Source: Enterococcus alishanensis
GTDB lineage: Bacteria > Bacillota > Bacilli > Lactobacillales > Enterococcaceae
NCBI RefSeq assembly: GCF_019218635.1
Contig: NZ_JAHUZB010000004.1
Location: 372,001-436,000 of the forward strand
Direction of reading: 5' to 3'
Length of the DNA stretch: 64,000 nucleotides
The notes under the pieces were generated by a model. It did no database searches and was not told where the DNA came from. It was given only the letters and a program-made list of their open reading frames with translations. Positions 55,004-63,379 of the stretch are shown one piece after another. Numbering within the stretch: the stretch's first letter is position 1; the number at the start of each line of letters is the position of its first letter. A program made the translations under genes and the position numbers.

Positions 55004-55360
55004 TTATAAAAATTCGATTACTTCGCCAATTTCAACTGTTTCAGGATAACTACTTGGACTAATAATAATCGCACCTGGTAAAATTTCGCCAATCTCATCA
55101 CGGAAATAAATCGAGATATGACCTAATTCTTCGAAGTTTGCATTAGCTTGAGAGCCAACTGCGGCAATTTTATATTCTTGACTACCAAATTTAATAAGGC
55201 CACCAACTTTCAAGGCATCCTGTGGTTTTTCTTCAAATTCATGAATGACACAAATATCTCTCAATTCAGCCGTTGCTTCTGGGCCAAATAAAATAATCAA
55301 TTTTTCTTCGGCAAATGCTTCTACCATTGAACCAATTTCAGTTACTTTTGTTTTTACCAT
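55004..55360 (-). CDS. srlB: PTS glucitol/sorbitol IIA component
   Basis: A 118-residue phosphocarrier of the GutB family. The phosphorylated His is in KPQDALKVG-adjacent INFEELGHISIYFRDE; the family motif CVIHEF and LPGAIIISPSSYP are seen. Receives phosphate from HPr and passes it to the IIB domain of the adjacent protein. AGGGATT before ATG. Confidence 0.9.
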   Translation of the reverse strand: MVKTKVTEIGSMVEAFAEEKLIILFGPEATAELRDICVIHEFEEKPQDALKVGGLIKFGSQEYKIAAVGSQANANFEELGHISIYFRDEIGEILPGAIIISPSSYPETVEIGEVIEFL

Positions 55361-55387
55361 GAGAATCCCTCAATTTCTTTTAAATTT

Positions 55388-56431
55388 TTAATACATACCA
55401 AAACTGAAGACATAAGCAATCGCTACTGCAGCTACACCAGTCAATACTCGGCTATATAAAATTGCCGGCACACCGACTTGAACTGTCTCAGGTTTTGCTT
55501 CACCTAATGTTAACCCAACTGGAATAAAGTCACAACCTACATGAGCATTAATGGCAAATAATGCTGGCAATGCATACTGTACAGGAATTGATCCGTTTGC
55601 AATTTGTGTACCGATCAAAACACCGATAACCTGTGAAATAACCGCACCAGGTCCTAAGATTGGTGACAAGATTGGAATACTACAGATTAATGCTAAAGCC
55701 AACATTCCTGGTAGAGATCCCGCCAAAGGAGAAAGCACATTTGCAATCCAATCGCCAATACCAGTGTAGTTGATAATCCCAATCATCATTGAAATAAACG
55801 CCATAAAAGGAATAATATTTTTCAAAAGCATATCAACCGCATCACGACCTGATTGATAGAAGACACCCATCACGCCACCGATTCCGCGAGAAAAACGAAC
55901 TAAAAAGCCATCTTTCTTCTCGTTATTAGCTTTGTAATCTGCCTTTGCTTTTGCATATTTCTCTTCAAATTTTTCTTCAATTTCTTCAGTTTCAGCCGCT
56001 GCATTAACTATCTCTTTTTCGGCTTGGGCAATTCCAGCACTTTGAACTTCTTCTACAGTAGCGCTATCTCTTAATTTTATATTATTTGGCTTCACACCAG
56101 AAACAAAAATATCTTCAGTAATATGCTTTGCCAAAGGGCCAGATGGTGATGAAGGCAATACATCAACCGTTGGGATCCGTTTCATGGGATAAACTCCGAT
56201 TCGGGCTGTACCACCACAATCAATGACAGCACACATCATTTCTTCTTCTGGTACTTGGTTTTTAAAACCATCCCAAGCTTCTGCCCCACTTAAATCTGCA
56301 ATTGCTTGCGCGACTGGATGAATCCCGCCACCCGTTACGGAAACAACTTTATTTTTCTGATCAGTTGGTGTCAATTCCAATCCAACACCCCAACCATTAC
56401 TTCCTGGTTCCACAAAAATTGTTTTGAACAT
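55388..56431 (-). CDS. srlE: PTS glucitol/sorbitol IIBC component
   Basis: A 347-residue protein: IIB domain in the first ~150 residues with the phosphorylated Cys in [17 protein letters not shown], an acidic helical linker (about 130-175) and a C-terminal membrane part (about 190-347) with [22 protein letters not shown]. Pairs with the IIC encoded by the upstream gene. AGGAGG before ATG. The Lys/Glu-rich linker is longer than in E. coli (impression, not measured). Confidence 0.9.
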   Translation of the reverse strand: MFKTIFVEPGSNGWGVGLELTPTDQKNKVVSVTGGGIHPVAQAIADLSGAEAWDGFKNQVPEEEMMCAVIDCGGTARIGVYPMKRIPTVDVLPSSPSGPLAKHITEDIFVSGVKPNNIKLRDSATVEEVQSAGIAQAEKEIVNAAAETEEIEEKFEEKYAKAKADYKANNEKKDGFLVRFSRGIGGVMGVFYQSGRDAVDMLLKNIIPFMAFISMMIGIINYTGIGDWIANVLSPLAGSLPGMLALALICSIPILSPILGPGAVISQVIGVLIGTQIANGSIPVQYALPALFAINAHVGCDFIPVGLTLGEAKPETVQVGVPAILYSRVLTGVAAVAIAYVFSFGMY

Positions 56432-56443
56432 GTCAAGATCCTC

Positions 56444-56992
56444 CTAGCTAGCCACACTCTTGGCTGAATTTTTTTTCGACTCACGAGAAATTAAAAACTT
56501 AGTAATTTGTTCAGTGACTACGCCCCGCATAAATACGACGATCACACCGACAATAAAATAGCGGACAGCCAAAGTCGATTGACTATAACCAGCTTGTGTC
56601 ACCCCATTAGCAATACCTAAAAAGACAAATAACTCACCAGCATTTGCATAAGGAAACAATCCTGTTACCGGATGCAAGAAAGATACAACCGCATCATAAA
56701 AAGCAGGTTTTTCTTCTTCTTTAACAAATTTCCCAAAAGTATAAGCCATTGGATTAGTCAGCATCAAGACTGACAAAATCGGCATCACTGAGTAACGTAA
56801 CACCATGTATTTCGAACAAAATCGAATTGCTCGGTCGACTCTTTCTTCACCAATAAAGGCAATTACTGAATAAGTGAAAGTCAGTAGAACAATCAATAAC
56901 GGAACAATCCCCGTCATAAAACTTGTAAACTGCTCCCCGCCAGCTTCAAATAATCCAATAAAATTTGTTCCGAACCATTCAATATACTTCAT
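56444..56992 (-). CDS. srlA: PTS glucitol/sorbitol IIC component
   Basis: A 182-residue membrane protein of the GutA family with four or five hydrophobic segments. The start IEWFGTNFIGLFEAGGEQF and the SFLHPVTGLFPYANAGELFVFLGIANGV stretch are typical. AGGAGG before ATG and 12 bases from the IIBC gene. Confidence 0.92.
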   Translation of the reverse strand: MKYIEWFGTNFIGLFEAGGEQFTSFMTGIVPLLIVLLTFTYSVIAFIGEERVDRAIRFCSKYMVLRYSVMPILSVLMLTNPMAYTFGKFVKEEEKPAFYDAVVSFLHPVTGLFPYANAGELFVFLGIANGVTQAGYSQSTLAVRYFIVGVIVVFMRGVVTEQITKFLISRESKKNSAKSVAS

Positions 56993-57004
56993 TATTTGTT
57001 CCTC

Positions 57005-57394
57005 CTAATTATTAGTAATCGCTTCCATTTTCCGTAGGTAGATGTTGCCCAATAAGTTCTCTGTCTTAGATAGATGTTTCACTGTCTGCTGCTTTTCATA
57101 AAAATCTTTCAAATGCATATTTTGATAATTTTTCATTTCTCTAAAACCTGCAAAGATTGTCAACCCGCGGCAAATATAGCAGTGTTCAATTGTACCAGCT
57201 TCATTTATTACGATTGCCACAATTGTCTTTGACAGCCAACCCTTTGATACATCCGTCTGTAGTTCAAAACCTGTCTGTCCAGCATATTCTTTAGTAATTT
57301 TACTAATAAAACGATTATAATTGCGGACTTGAATAAAACTGGTAAGTGACTGTAGCACCATCAAAAGCAACACGACGACCATTAATAAATTCAT
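57005..57394 (-). CDS. gutM: Glucitol operon activator GutM-like
   Basis: A 129-residue protein with a hydrophobic N-terminal segment (LLMVVVLLLMVLQSLTSF) followed by a cytosolic domain (YAGQTGFELQTDVSKGWLSKTIVAIVINEAGTIEHCYICRG). GutM-family proteins help activate gut operons; the N-terminal segment makes it likely membrane-tied. AAAGAGG before ATG. Confidence 0.87.
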   Translation of the reverse strand: MNLLMVVVLLLMVLQSLTSFIQVRNYNRFISKITKEYAGQTGFELQTDVSKGWLSKTIVAIVINEAGTIEHCYICRGLTIFAGFREMKNYQNMHLKDFYEKQQTVKHLSKTENLLGNIYLRKMEAITNN

Positions 57395-57412
57395 GACATT
57401 CCTCTTTTCTTT

Positions 57413-57448
57413 TAAAAAATGAAACAGAAGCGATGATCACTTCTGCTT
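57413..57448 (-). terminator. Attenuating hairpin between the dehydrogenase and gutM
   Basis: Minus strand GAAGCAGAAGTGAT and ATCGCTTCTGTTTC form an imperfect stem followed by a six-T run. It probably lowers expression of the PTS genes relative to the first gene. Confidence 0.65.
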
Positions 57449-57469
57449 CACCAGAAATTCAACTTATTT

Positions 57470-58720
57470 TTATTCTGCAAAGGTTTGATCTTGCATTTTA
57501 CGTAAACGATAAACAGTAGTTGATTCATCAATTTCAATATCATCATAAGTTAAGAACGTACCATCTTTAATATCACGTTTAGCTACAGAACTACCGCCAA
57601 CTAAACCGATTGGCACATTTCCATTTTTCTTCATATCAGCATGTGTTTCTAGCACACCGCGGACACAATAACCACCGATACCATCGATTCTTTCACCAGC
57701 TTTGATATCTTTTTTCGCTACCGCTACTGTCTCAGAAATTGGTGCTCCCATTGGCACAATTGCATGATCGTTTTCTAAAACTGCTCGAGCAATCGTTAAT
57801 GGTGTTTCTAAACTAGCTAAATGGAACGGACGGTATAACAAGTGATGATCCCGTTCACCTTTTTTCATTAAGTAACTTAATTCGTGACGCACACCTTCGT
57901 TTTGACCTTTCACAATTACGAAGACACCTGGTGCTAAACCATCGACATATTCAACAACACCAAAGTTATCTAAAACTCCGCCATTTTCTTTTAAATCAAG
58001 TTTTTCTACTGTGCCATCTAAACCAGCTGAAATTCCGTGCATTCCAACTTTATCTGGTACAAATCCAATCGCATTAGATAACAGATTCATTTCTGCCATA
58101 GTTTTTGTTCCATCTTGGAAAGCTGCCAACATATGACTAGACATCTTTTTAGCATCTGCTTCTGCTTGAGCTGAATCAGGATTTGCACTGACTTTCAACG
58201 CGTTATTTTTTCCTTTACCAGCAACTAAAACTTCCATACCCATTGTTTTAGCAAATTCAAATAATTGAGTTGTTACTGCCGGTTCGTCACCATCGGAACC
58301 AGTGTAAACTAAGCCAGCTGCATCATATAATTTTTTCATTAATGGGCCAATGGTAATATCAATTTCAACATTTAATAGTACAATATGTTTTTTCGCAATT
58401 AAAGTTTCAAAAGAAATTTGTGCGCCAACTTCTGGAACACCTGTTGCATCAACAATGATTTCAACTTTATCAGAGTGAATGACTTCTTTAAAATCTGTCG
58501 TAGTTAAAATATCAATTTTTTGAGCTGCACTCGCATTGTAAGCCTCAGCCGCACGTTTGGCGTTATCTAAATTAATATCACTGATTCCAGCAACAATCAT
58601 TCCAGGAATTGTCGAAATTTGTGCAATCATTCCTGATCCCATTTGTCCTGCGCCGATTACACCTACTTTAATAGGATTGTTATTTTTTTCACGTTCAAGT
58701 AATTTGCCATAAAGTGTCAT
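57470..58720 (-). CDS. SAF-domain NAD(P)-dependent oxidoreductase
   Basis: A 416-residue protein: Rossmann domain (VGVIGAGQMGSGMIAQISTIPGMIVAGISD, about 20-50), a homoserine-dehydrogenase-like middle (VDATGVPEVGAQISFETLIAKKHIVLLNVEIDITIGPLMKK) and a C-terminal SAF domain (about 335-410). It heads the glucitol PTS operon where sorbitol-6-phosphate dehydrogenase (srlD) would be expected, so it may oxidise the incoming polyol phosphate or a related sugar acid. That role is inference. Start at 58720 after TTGGAGGG. Also called COG4091-like. Confidence 0.82.
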   Translation of the reverse strand: MTLYGKLLEREKNNNPIKVGVIGAGQMGSGMIAQISTIPGMIVAGISDINLDNAKRAAEAYNASAAQKIDILTTTDFKEVIHSDKVEIIVDATGVPEVGAQISFETLIAKKHIVLLNVEIDITIGPLMKKLYDAAGLVYTGSDGDEPAVTTQLFEFAKTMGMEVLVAGKGKNNALKVSANPDSAQAEADAKKMSSHMLAAFQDGTKTMAEMNLLSNAIGFVPDKVGMHGISAGLDGTVEKLDLKENGGVLDNFGVVEYVDGLAPGVFVIVKGQNEGVRHELSYLMKKGERDHHLLYRPFHLASLETPLTIARAVLENDHAIVPMGAPISETVAVAKKDIKAGERIDGIGGYCVRGVLETHADMKKNGNVPIGLVGGSSVAKRDIKDGTFLTYDDIEIDESTTVYRLRKMQDQTFAE

Positions 58721-58740
58721 TATATTTCCCTCCAACTAAT

Positions 58741-58770
58741 TTTGTCATATGTCAATATGTTTGTCATATG
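58741..58770 (-). promoter_or_regulatory. Direct repeats before the glucitol operon
   Basis: TTTGTCATATG occurs at 58741-58751 and 58760-58770, 19 bases apart, between promoter and ribosome binding site. Likely SorC-family regulator sites. Confidence 0.6.
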
Positions 58771-58785
58771 TGTTTTACATGGATT

Positions 58786-58821
58786 AGTATAACATCGTTA
58801 AAAATATTGTCAACGCTTTCT
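58786..58821 (-). promoter_or_regulatory. Glucitol operon promoter with overlapping cre site
   Basis: Minus strand TTGACA (58813-58808), 16-base spacer, TATACT (58791-58786). TTGTCAACGCTTTCT (58807-58821) fits the cre consensus with one mismatch and covers the -35, so CcpA would repress the operon on glucose. Confidence 0.75.
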
Positions 58822-59002
58822 CCTAAATTTTTTTCACAAACTTTTTTTAGAAGCCATAAATTTTTGAAGAAAATCGATGGTAATAAGGGTTTCAATGGGT
58901 TTTAGTTTGTAAAAAATTATTATTTATATTGATGGATTTTTAAATGATTAATGAATATTTTAATGTTATTTTCTTAATTCAAACTAAAAAATCGAAAAAA
59001 AA

Positions 59003-59027
59003 AGGAGTGGATTTCTCCACTCCTTAA
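59003..59027 (-). terminator. Strong terminator of unknown transcript
   Basis: Ten-base perfect stem with a TTTC loop and a nine-T run on the minus strand; no gene stops near it. Confidence 0.75.
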
Positions 59028-59288
59028 AAGTCTAACTTTTAGACTCAGTATATTTCTGTACGTATTTTTTGCCTTATATTTTTCAATAATTCAATTTGCT
59101 AAATTTTTTTCTCTAAGAAATTCTGGTATAAACACATTTCAAAATAGAATCTCTATATGCATACAACAATTACATATATAGTAAGATTGATTTTATTGTC
59201 CGCCTTTAGGTTATGCAAAACTATTAATTTACATCTAAAATTCAAAAAAGGTATTTTCATCTAATGAATACAAACAGTGTGAAATAAA

Positions 59289-59318
59289 AGGGCCAAAATT
59301 TTTTATTTTTTGGCCCCT
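59289..59318 (-). terminator. Terminator after the PAP2/LCP gene
   Basis: Minus strand GGGCCAAAA and TTTTGGCCC stem followed by TTTTATTT, about 150 bases after the stop codon. Confidence 0.7.
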
Positions 59319-59470
59319 CTTCAATCTATATCCTACATCCATAGTTAGTTCATGAGTTAAATTAGCTCGATGAATCGAGTTATTAATAGTTAATACACTC
59401 ACCTTATATCCTCTTTAAAGTGAGTTATCGGATTGAACGCTTTTGTTATAGCTTCTTCTATGGAATATAA

Positions 59471-61081
59471 TTATTGATTTTGTTCATCCTGATTTGTATC
59501 AATATCCATCTGCTCTTTGATGGCATTTTCGACACGTTGGCGTTCGCTTTCTTCTACAAGTTGATAAGAAATTCCTTCAATTCCAGTCTCACCATCACCT
59601 GTGAAATCGTAGCCTTTTAATTGATCGGTTTTGATATTTTTTAGTGCAGGCGTGTATTGTTTTAACATGGACATCATTTGGTCAAAAGATAGATCAGTTT
59701 CTCCATTTTCACCAATAACGTCCAGAATTTCTTGATACTTTAGTAAGCTGTTAAAAGAAAGTAATTTGTCTGTTAATTGAATTAAAACTTCTCGTTGGCG
59801 ACGTTGACGACCATAGTCCCCTTCTGGATCTTCATACCGCATACGTGCGTACTGCAAAGCTTCCCATCCGCCTAAATGTTGCTTACCTTTTGGATAATGG
59901 ATACCTTCAGCATCAAAGGCAAAGGCATTATTCACGGTAACACCACCGACAGCATCGCCAAGGTCCTTCATGGCATCCATATCAACAGAAAAGTAATGGT
60001 TGATAGGAATGTGTAAAATATTCTCTACCGTTTTGATTTGCATATCAGCACCTCCGAAAACGTGGGCTGCATTGATTTTATTATATTCTCCATCAGTGCC
60101 TGCAATTTCTACATAATAATCTCGCGGAATACTAGTAATGGTTGTCTCTTTTAATTGATTGTTAACCGTGACCACCATTAAAGCATTGGAGCGATAATCC
60201 GTCTTCCGTTTTGAATCATTCGCAATTCCCATAATTAAGAAACTAACAGGTTCACCTTTAGCCAAATCTGGACTTTTAGTTGACGATTTTCGTGGTTTAT
60301 ACATTGTGTTCGCTGTTTTTTTTAAATTATGATACATGCTGACGCCGTAAGCTGATATAGACAGCGTTCCTAAAAATAAAAGAGTCAAACTGAATACTAG
60401 GAGTAAACTTTTTCTTTTACGATGATGTCGTCTACTCCGTTGCGTGATGTCTTCTTCTGCGAAAGTTTGTAAATAACGTTGATTCACAACACTGAACGAA
60501 AAGTTTACCCAGCTATAGCTTAGAAGCATACCCGCAATCACGTCACTAGGATAGTGAACGCGGAGAAGGATTCTTCCTAAAACAATCAGAACAAGATAAG
60601 CAACTAAAAAAATTTTTATCCCTTTAGCTTTTTCAACTTTAAGATAAGTTAAAGTGATAAAAACCGTACAGACAAGGCACATTGCTAAGAGAGAATGCCC
60701 ACTAGGGAAACTCGCGGAACTTCGATCGACTAGAGCACCTAAATCTGGTCGAGTTCGACCAATAATATGTTTAAAGACGCTCCCTAAAAAGCCTACAATT
60801 AAAAGGTTACTAACGGCCCAAAAGGCAAGAACTTTTTCTTTTTTCTGAAAAAGGTAAATCATAAGTAACAAGAAGAACAGGGACATTGGACCAATCGTTG
60901 CTGTTTTCGCCAGCAGATTGATAATCGTTAAAAGTGACGTATTTAATTGCCATTTGATGTGATAGATTGCCTCGTCTATTTGTTGAAACCAATTTGGACT
61001 GGCAGCCACTAATAGCGTGAGGCAAGTAAAACAAATGGTTGTTATGGTGTAACGTGGAATTTTTTTTTCTGATCTTTGCAT
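59471..61081 (-). CDS. PAP2 phosphatase fused to LytR-CpsA-Psr domain
   Basis: A 536-residue fusion. The N-terminal ~215 residues are a membrane PAP2 phosphatase with the three motifs KHIIGRTRP, SFPSGHS and RILLRVHYPSD; after another membrane segment comes an LCP domain (about 270-480: FLIMGIANDSKRKTDYRSNALMVVTVN, SIPRDYYVEI, KINAAHVFGGADM, YARMRYEDPEGDYGRQRRQREV with the basic substrate pocket). LCP proteins attach teichoic acid or polysaccharide to peptidoglycan from undecaprenyl-phosphate carriers, and PAP2 enzymes recycle such carriers, so the fusion could couple both. Start at 61081 after AAAGGGA. Controlled by an M-box. Confidence 0.85.
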   Translation of the reverse strand: MQRSEKKIPRYTITTICFTCLTLLVAASPNWFQQIDEAIYHIKWQLNTSLLTIINLLAKTATIGPMSLFFLLLMIYLFQKKEKVLAFWAVSNLLIVGFLGSVFKHIIGRTRPDLGALVDRSSASFPSGHSLLAMCLVCTVFITLTYLKVEKAKGIKIFLVAYLVLIVLGRILLRVHYPSDVIAGMLLSYSWVNFSFSVVNQRYLQTFAEEDITQRSRRHHRKRKSLLLVFSLTLLFLGTLSISAYGVSMYHNLKKTANTMYKPRKSSTKSPDLAKGEPVSFLIMGIANDSKRKTDYRSNALMVVTVNNQLKETTITSIPRDYYVEIAGTDGEYNKINAAHVFGGADMQIKTVENILHIPINHYFSVDMDAMKDLGDAVGGVTVNNAFAFDAEGIHYPKGKQHLGGWEALQYARMRYEDPEGDYGRQRRQREVLIQLTDKLLSFNSLLKYQEILDVIGENGETDLSFDQMMSMLKQYTPALKNIKTDQLKGYDFTGDGETGIEGISYQLVEESERQRVENAIKEQMDIDTNQDEQNQ

Positions 61082-61177
61082 GAGAATCCCTTTCTTTTTT
61101 CCTTGAAAGAGGAGACTAAGCCAGCATTGATCGTAAATAAGCAATTGCTACTTTCTAAAAAAGCAAACAGTACATCA

Positions 61178-61340
61178 ATCGGTTCTCATCGTCTGAGCTT
61201 TAGCACTATCCAACGTAAAGATTTCTCTTAGCTATCTTTAGAAGAGCCTTAATTCGACAATTCCTGTTTTACACATTGGTGTCTTTCGACATTTCTGCGC
61301 AATAGCCTATATTTGGATAGGAGCCTCACCTAACAAGGTT
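61178..61340 (-). promoter_or_regulatory. M-box (ykoK) Mg2+ riboswitch before the PAP2/LCP gene
   Basis: Minus strand shows the M-box core: TTAGGTGAGGCTCCTAT, GCTATTGCGCAGAAATGTCGAAAGACACCAA in two adjoining helices, CAGGAATTGTCGAATTAAGG and GTGCTAAAGCTC followed by ACGATGAGA. High Mg2+ should switch the downstream gene off. A U-run follows the core but no strong hairpin; a CCTCTTTC/GAAAGGG pair near the start codon could instead hide the ribosome binding site. Confidence 0.88.
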
Positions 61341-61359
61341 ATTTTATCTAACTGCCAAA

Positions 61360-61389
61360 AGTATAGAATTAAGGTTGTATAGCTTTCAA
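61360..61389 (-). promoter_or_regulatory. Promoter of the minus-strand M-box transcript
   Basis: Minus strand TTGAAA (61389-61384), 18-base spacer, TATACT (61365-61360), about 20 bases before the M-box core. Confidence 0.6.
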
Positions 61390-61495
61390 TCATTTTGAGT
61401 AAGTTTATTTTTTTTTTAATTATTTCAATCGTATTATTGGAAAAGAATAATGAATATATTGAAAAAAAACAATTTTCCGTCCACCAAAAAAATAT

Positions 61496-61735
61496 TTACA
61501 AATGGTTACTTACTTTGACGGGAATGCATTCACGTTCTTCAATATTCTGTAAAACAGTTCCGATTACTTAATTTTGCTAAGAATTTTACATCATCAATTG
61601 TTTGGTCACTTATATTCTGAATTGTCACTACTTTACTCTCATCTTTTAACAAGTTCATGGTTATTACCAGTTATATATCTAAAGTCTGTAGAATATTTTT
61701 TTGTTATTATTTGATCATTTATTTATGTTTTTATA
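61496..61735 (-). pseudogene. Frameshifted gene remnant between the two M-boxes
   Basis: Three overlapping minus-strand pieces in different frames look protein-like: ...YSTDFRYITGNNHELVKR, then MNLLKDESKVVTIQNISDQ (from 61658) running to KFLAKLSN, then GTVLQNIEERECIPVKVSN ending HL-stop at 61496. Joining them needs two frameshifts. I do not recognise the ancestor. The call rests on amino-acid composition only and could be chance in AT-rich DNA. Confidence 0.35.
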
Positions 61736-61912
61736 ATTTTTATTCCATATCCAATTTTTTAAAAAATAAAAATTTTATTGTAATAGCAATTAATAGAAAA
61801 GAATAACTTAATATAAAAATAAAAACCCTTTGCAACACTATTTGACGGAGAGCCTATTAAATAAAGAATTAATAAGAATTTATCAGCTTTTTTTTAAGAT
61901 TTTTCCAATTCG

Positions 61913-61941
61913 TTGTATCGGCAAAAGAAATAAATTAATAT
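61913..61941 (+). promoter_or_regulatory. Promoter of the plus-strand M-box transcript
   Basis: TTGTAT (61913-61918), 17-base spacer, TAATAT (61936-61941), placing the start about 15 bases before the M-box core. Confidence 0.55.
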
Positions 61942-61957
61942 GAACGCAATTAAATAA

Positions 61958-62115
61958 ACTTGTTAGGTGAGGCTCCTATGTAAAAATAGGTTATTGCCCA
62001 GAAATATCGAAAGATACCAATGGGTCAAACAGGAATTGTCGAATTAAGGCTTTTTCAAATAACTAAGATATTTTTTCTTTACGTTGCATAGTGCTAAAAC
62101 TCGAACGATGAGACA
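61958..62115 (+). promoter_or_regulatory. M-box (ykoK) Mg2+ riboswitch before the FtsW/RodA gene
   Basis: Same core as the minus-strand copy: TTAGGTGAGGCTCCTAT, GTTATTGCCCAGAAATATCG, CCAATGGGTCAAACAGGAAT, GTGCTAAAACTC and ACGATGAGA. Compared with the other copy, TGTC/GACA is replaced by TATC/GATA and GCGCA/TGTGT by GCCCA/TGGGT, so helices are kept by paired changes. A terminator follows. Confidence 0.9.
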
Positions 62116-62122
62116 ACCTTAT

Positions 62123-62168
62123 AAAGGTCAAAATCTGTTCAAAAAAGGTTTTAGGCCTTTTTTATTTG
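62123..62168 (+). terminator. Expression-platform terminator of the plus M-box
   Basis: AAAGGTCAAAATC pairs (with G-U pairs) with GGTTTTAGGCCTTT and is followed by TTTTTAT. Located between the aptamer and the ribosome binding site. Confidence 0.75.
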
Positions 62169-62228
62169 GGTTACTTGTAGAATTGGTTATCAATTCCACC
62201 TAACTATCGTTTTAGGAGGAGAAATTGA

Positions 62229-63374
62229 ATGATCAAGAATAGAAAAATTGACCTTGTTATTTTAGTTCCATATTTTATTTTATCTGTAATTGGGCTTTTA
62301 GAAATTTATAGTGCCAGTTCTTATAGACTGATGGTCACAGATGAATACTCGCTAAGCTTATTATATCGGCAATTTATATTTATTATAATAAGTTTGACAA
62401 TAATAGGGGTAACCTTTTTTATAAAGCTTGAGTATTTGCTACACCCACTATTTATTAAGGGAGGTTTAATAGTTTCATTTCTCCTTTTAATTATGGTAAA
62501 AGTCGGTTTTTTTGCTGTAACTGTCAATGGCGCACAGAGATGGATTTCGATAGGAGGACTTCAGTTTCAACCATCTGAAATTATTGTTATATTTCTAATT
62601 TTATATTTAGCAAGTTATTTTAAAAATAAAAATATTACCAATGTAAAATTGACTAAACCATTTATTATTACAGGGTTAGCTACTGGCTTAGTATTACTGC
62701 AACCTAAAATTTCTGGAGCATTTATGATTATAGTGATAGTCGCAGTAATCATTTGGGCGGCAGCAATCCCTGTTGAAAAGGGAATAATGGGGATAGGTTT
62801 ATTTTTAATGGGGATAATTTTAATAGCCTCTATTGTATTAATTTTAGGCGAAAACAATTTGTTGCCAACATTTTTTTCTCATGCTTATAATCGCATTTCT
62901 ATAGTTCACAATCCTTTCTTAGATGAGCATGGATACGGATACCAAATGGCTAATTCTTACTATGCTTTATATAATGGTGGTTTTTTAGGACTTGGCTTAG
63001 GCAATAGTCTTACTAAGCAGGGATATCTACCAGAAGCAGAGACAGATTTTATTTTTTCAATTATTAGTGAAGAATTGGGGTTGCTAGGTGCTATATTTGT
63101 CTTATTTTTAATTTTTGTAGTTTGCTTAAGGATTTTTCAAAAATCCATTCAATGCAAAGATCAGCAACTGAGCTTAGTACTTATTGGATTTGGGACGCTG
63201 ATACTTATCCAATCTAGTATCAATGTCGCCAGCGTCTTAGGATTAATTCCTATGACAGGAGTACCATTACCCTTCGTAAGTTATGGAGGAACTAGTTATT
63301 TAATCCTATCTTTTGCCTTGGGTATTTGTTTAAATATTATATCTCGCAAAAATCTCTATCTTCTAAAAGAATAA
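62229..63374 (+). CDS. FtsW/RodA/SpoVE family SEDS protein
   Basis: A 381-residue membrane protein with about ten hydrophobic segments, member of the SEDS peptidoglycan glycosyltransferases. Signatures: GLLEIYSASSYRL at the start, QRWISIGGLQFQPSE, FLGLGLGNSLTKQGYLPEAETDFIFSIISEELG and the C-terminal MTGVPLPFVSYGGTSYL. ATA codons are frequent and the gene is more AT-rich than the core genes of the window, suggesting acquisition. No class B PBP gene is next to it. AGGAGGAG before ATG. Regulated by an M-box, so probably an extra, Mg2+-starvation SEDS protein rather than the main FtsW or RodA. Confidence 0.9.
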   Translation: MIKNRKIDLVILVPYFILSVIGLLEIYSASSYRLMVTDEYSLSLLYRQFIFIIISLTIIGVTFFIKLEYLLHPLFIKGGLIVSFLLLIMVKVGFFAVTVNGAQRWISIGGLQFQPSEIIVIFLILYLASYFKNKNITNVKLTKPFIITGLATGLVLLQPKISGAFMIIVIVAVIIWAAAIPVEKGIMGIGLFLMGIILIASIVLILGENNLLPTFFSHAYNRISIVHNPFLDEHGYGYQMANSYYALYNGGFLGLGLGNSLTKQGYLPEAETDFIFSIISEELGLLGAIFVLFLIFVVCLRIFQKSIQCKDQQLSLVLIGFGTLILIQSSINVASVLGLIPMTGVPLPFVSYGGTSYLILSFALGICLNIISRKNLYLLKE

Positions 63375-63379
63375 AATAA

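Larger units (their letters stand above)
58830..59470. other. AT-rich intergenic region with two terminators
   Basis: No gene seen. Minus-strand terminators lie at 59003-59027 (AAGGAGTGGA-TTTC-TCCACTCCTT, then nine T) and 59289-59318 (GGGCCAAAA...TTTTGGCCC, then T-rich). The second ends the PAP2/LCP transcript; the first has no obvious gene before it and may end a small RNA from 59030-59290. Confidence 0.55.

Noticed and set aside
61178-62120. The two M-boxes as the inverted ends of an insertion sequence.
   Set aside because: They are similar inverted sequences, but the similarity follows the known riboswitch core, differences are compensatory, and no transposase or target duplication is present.
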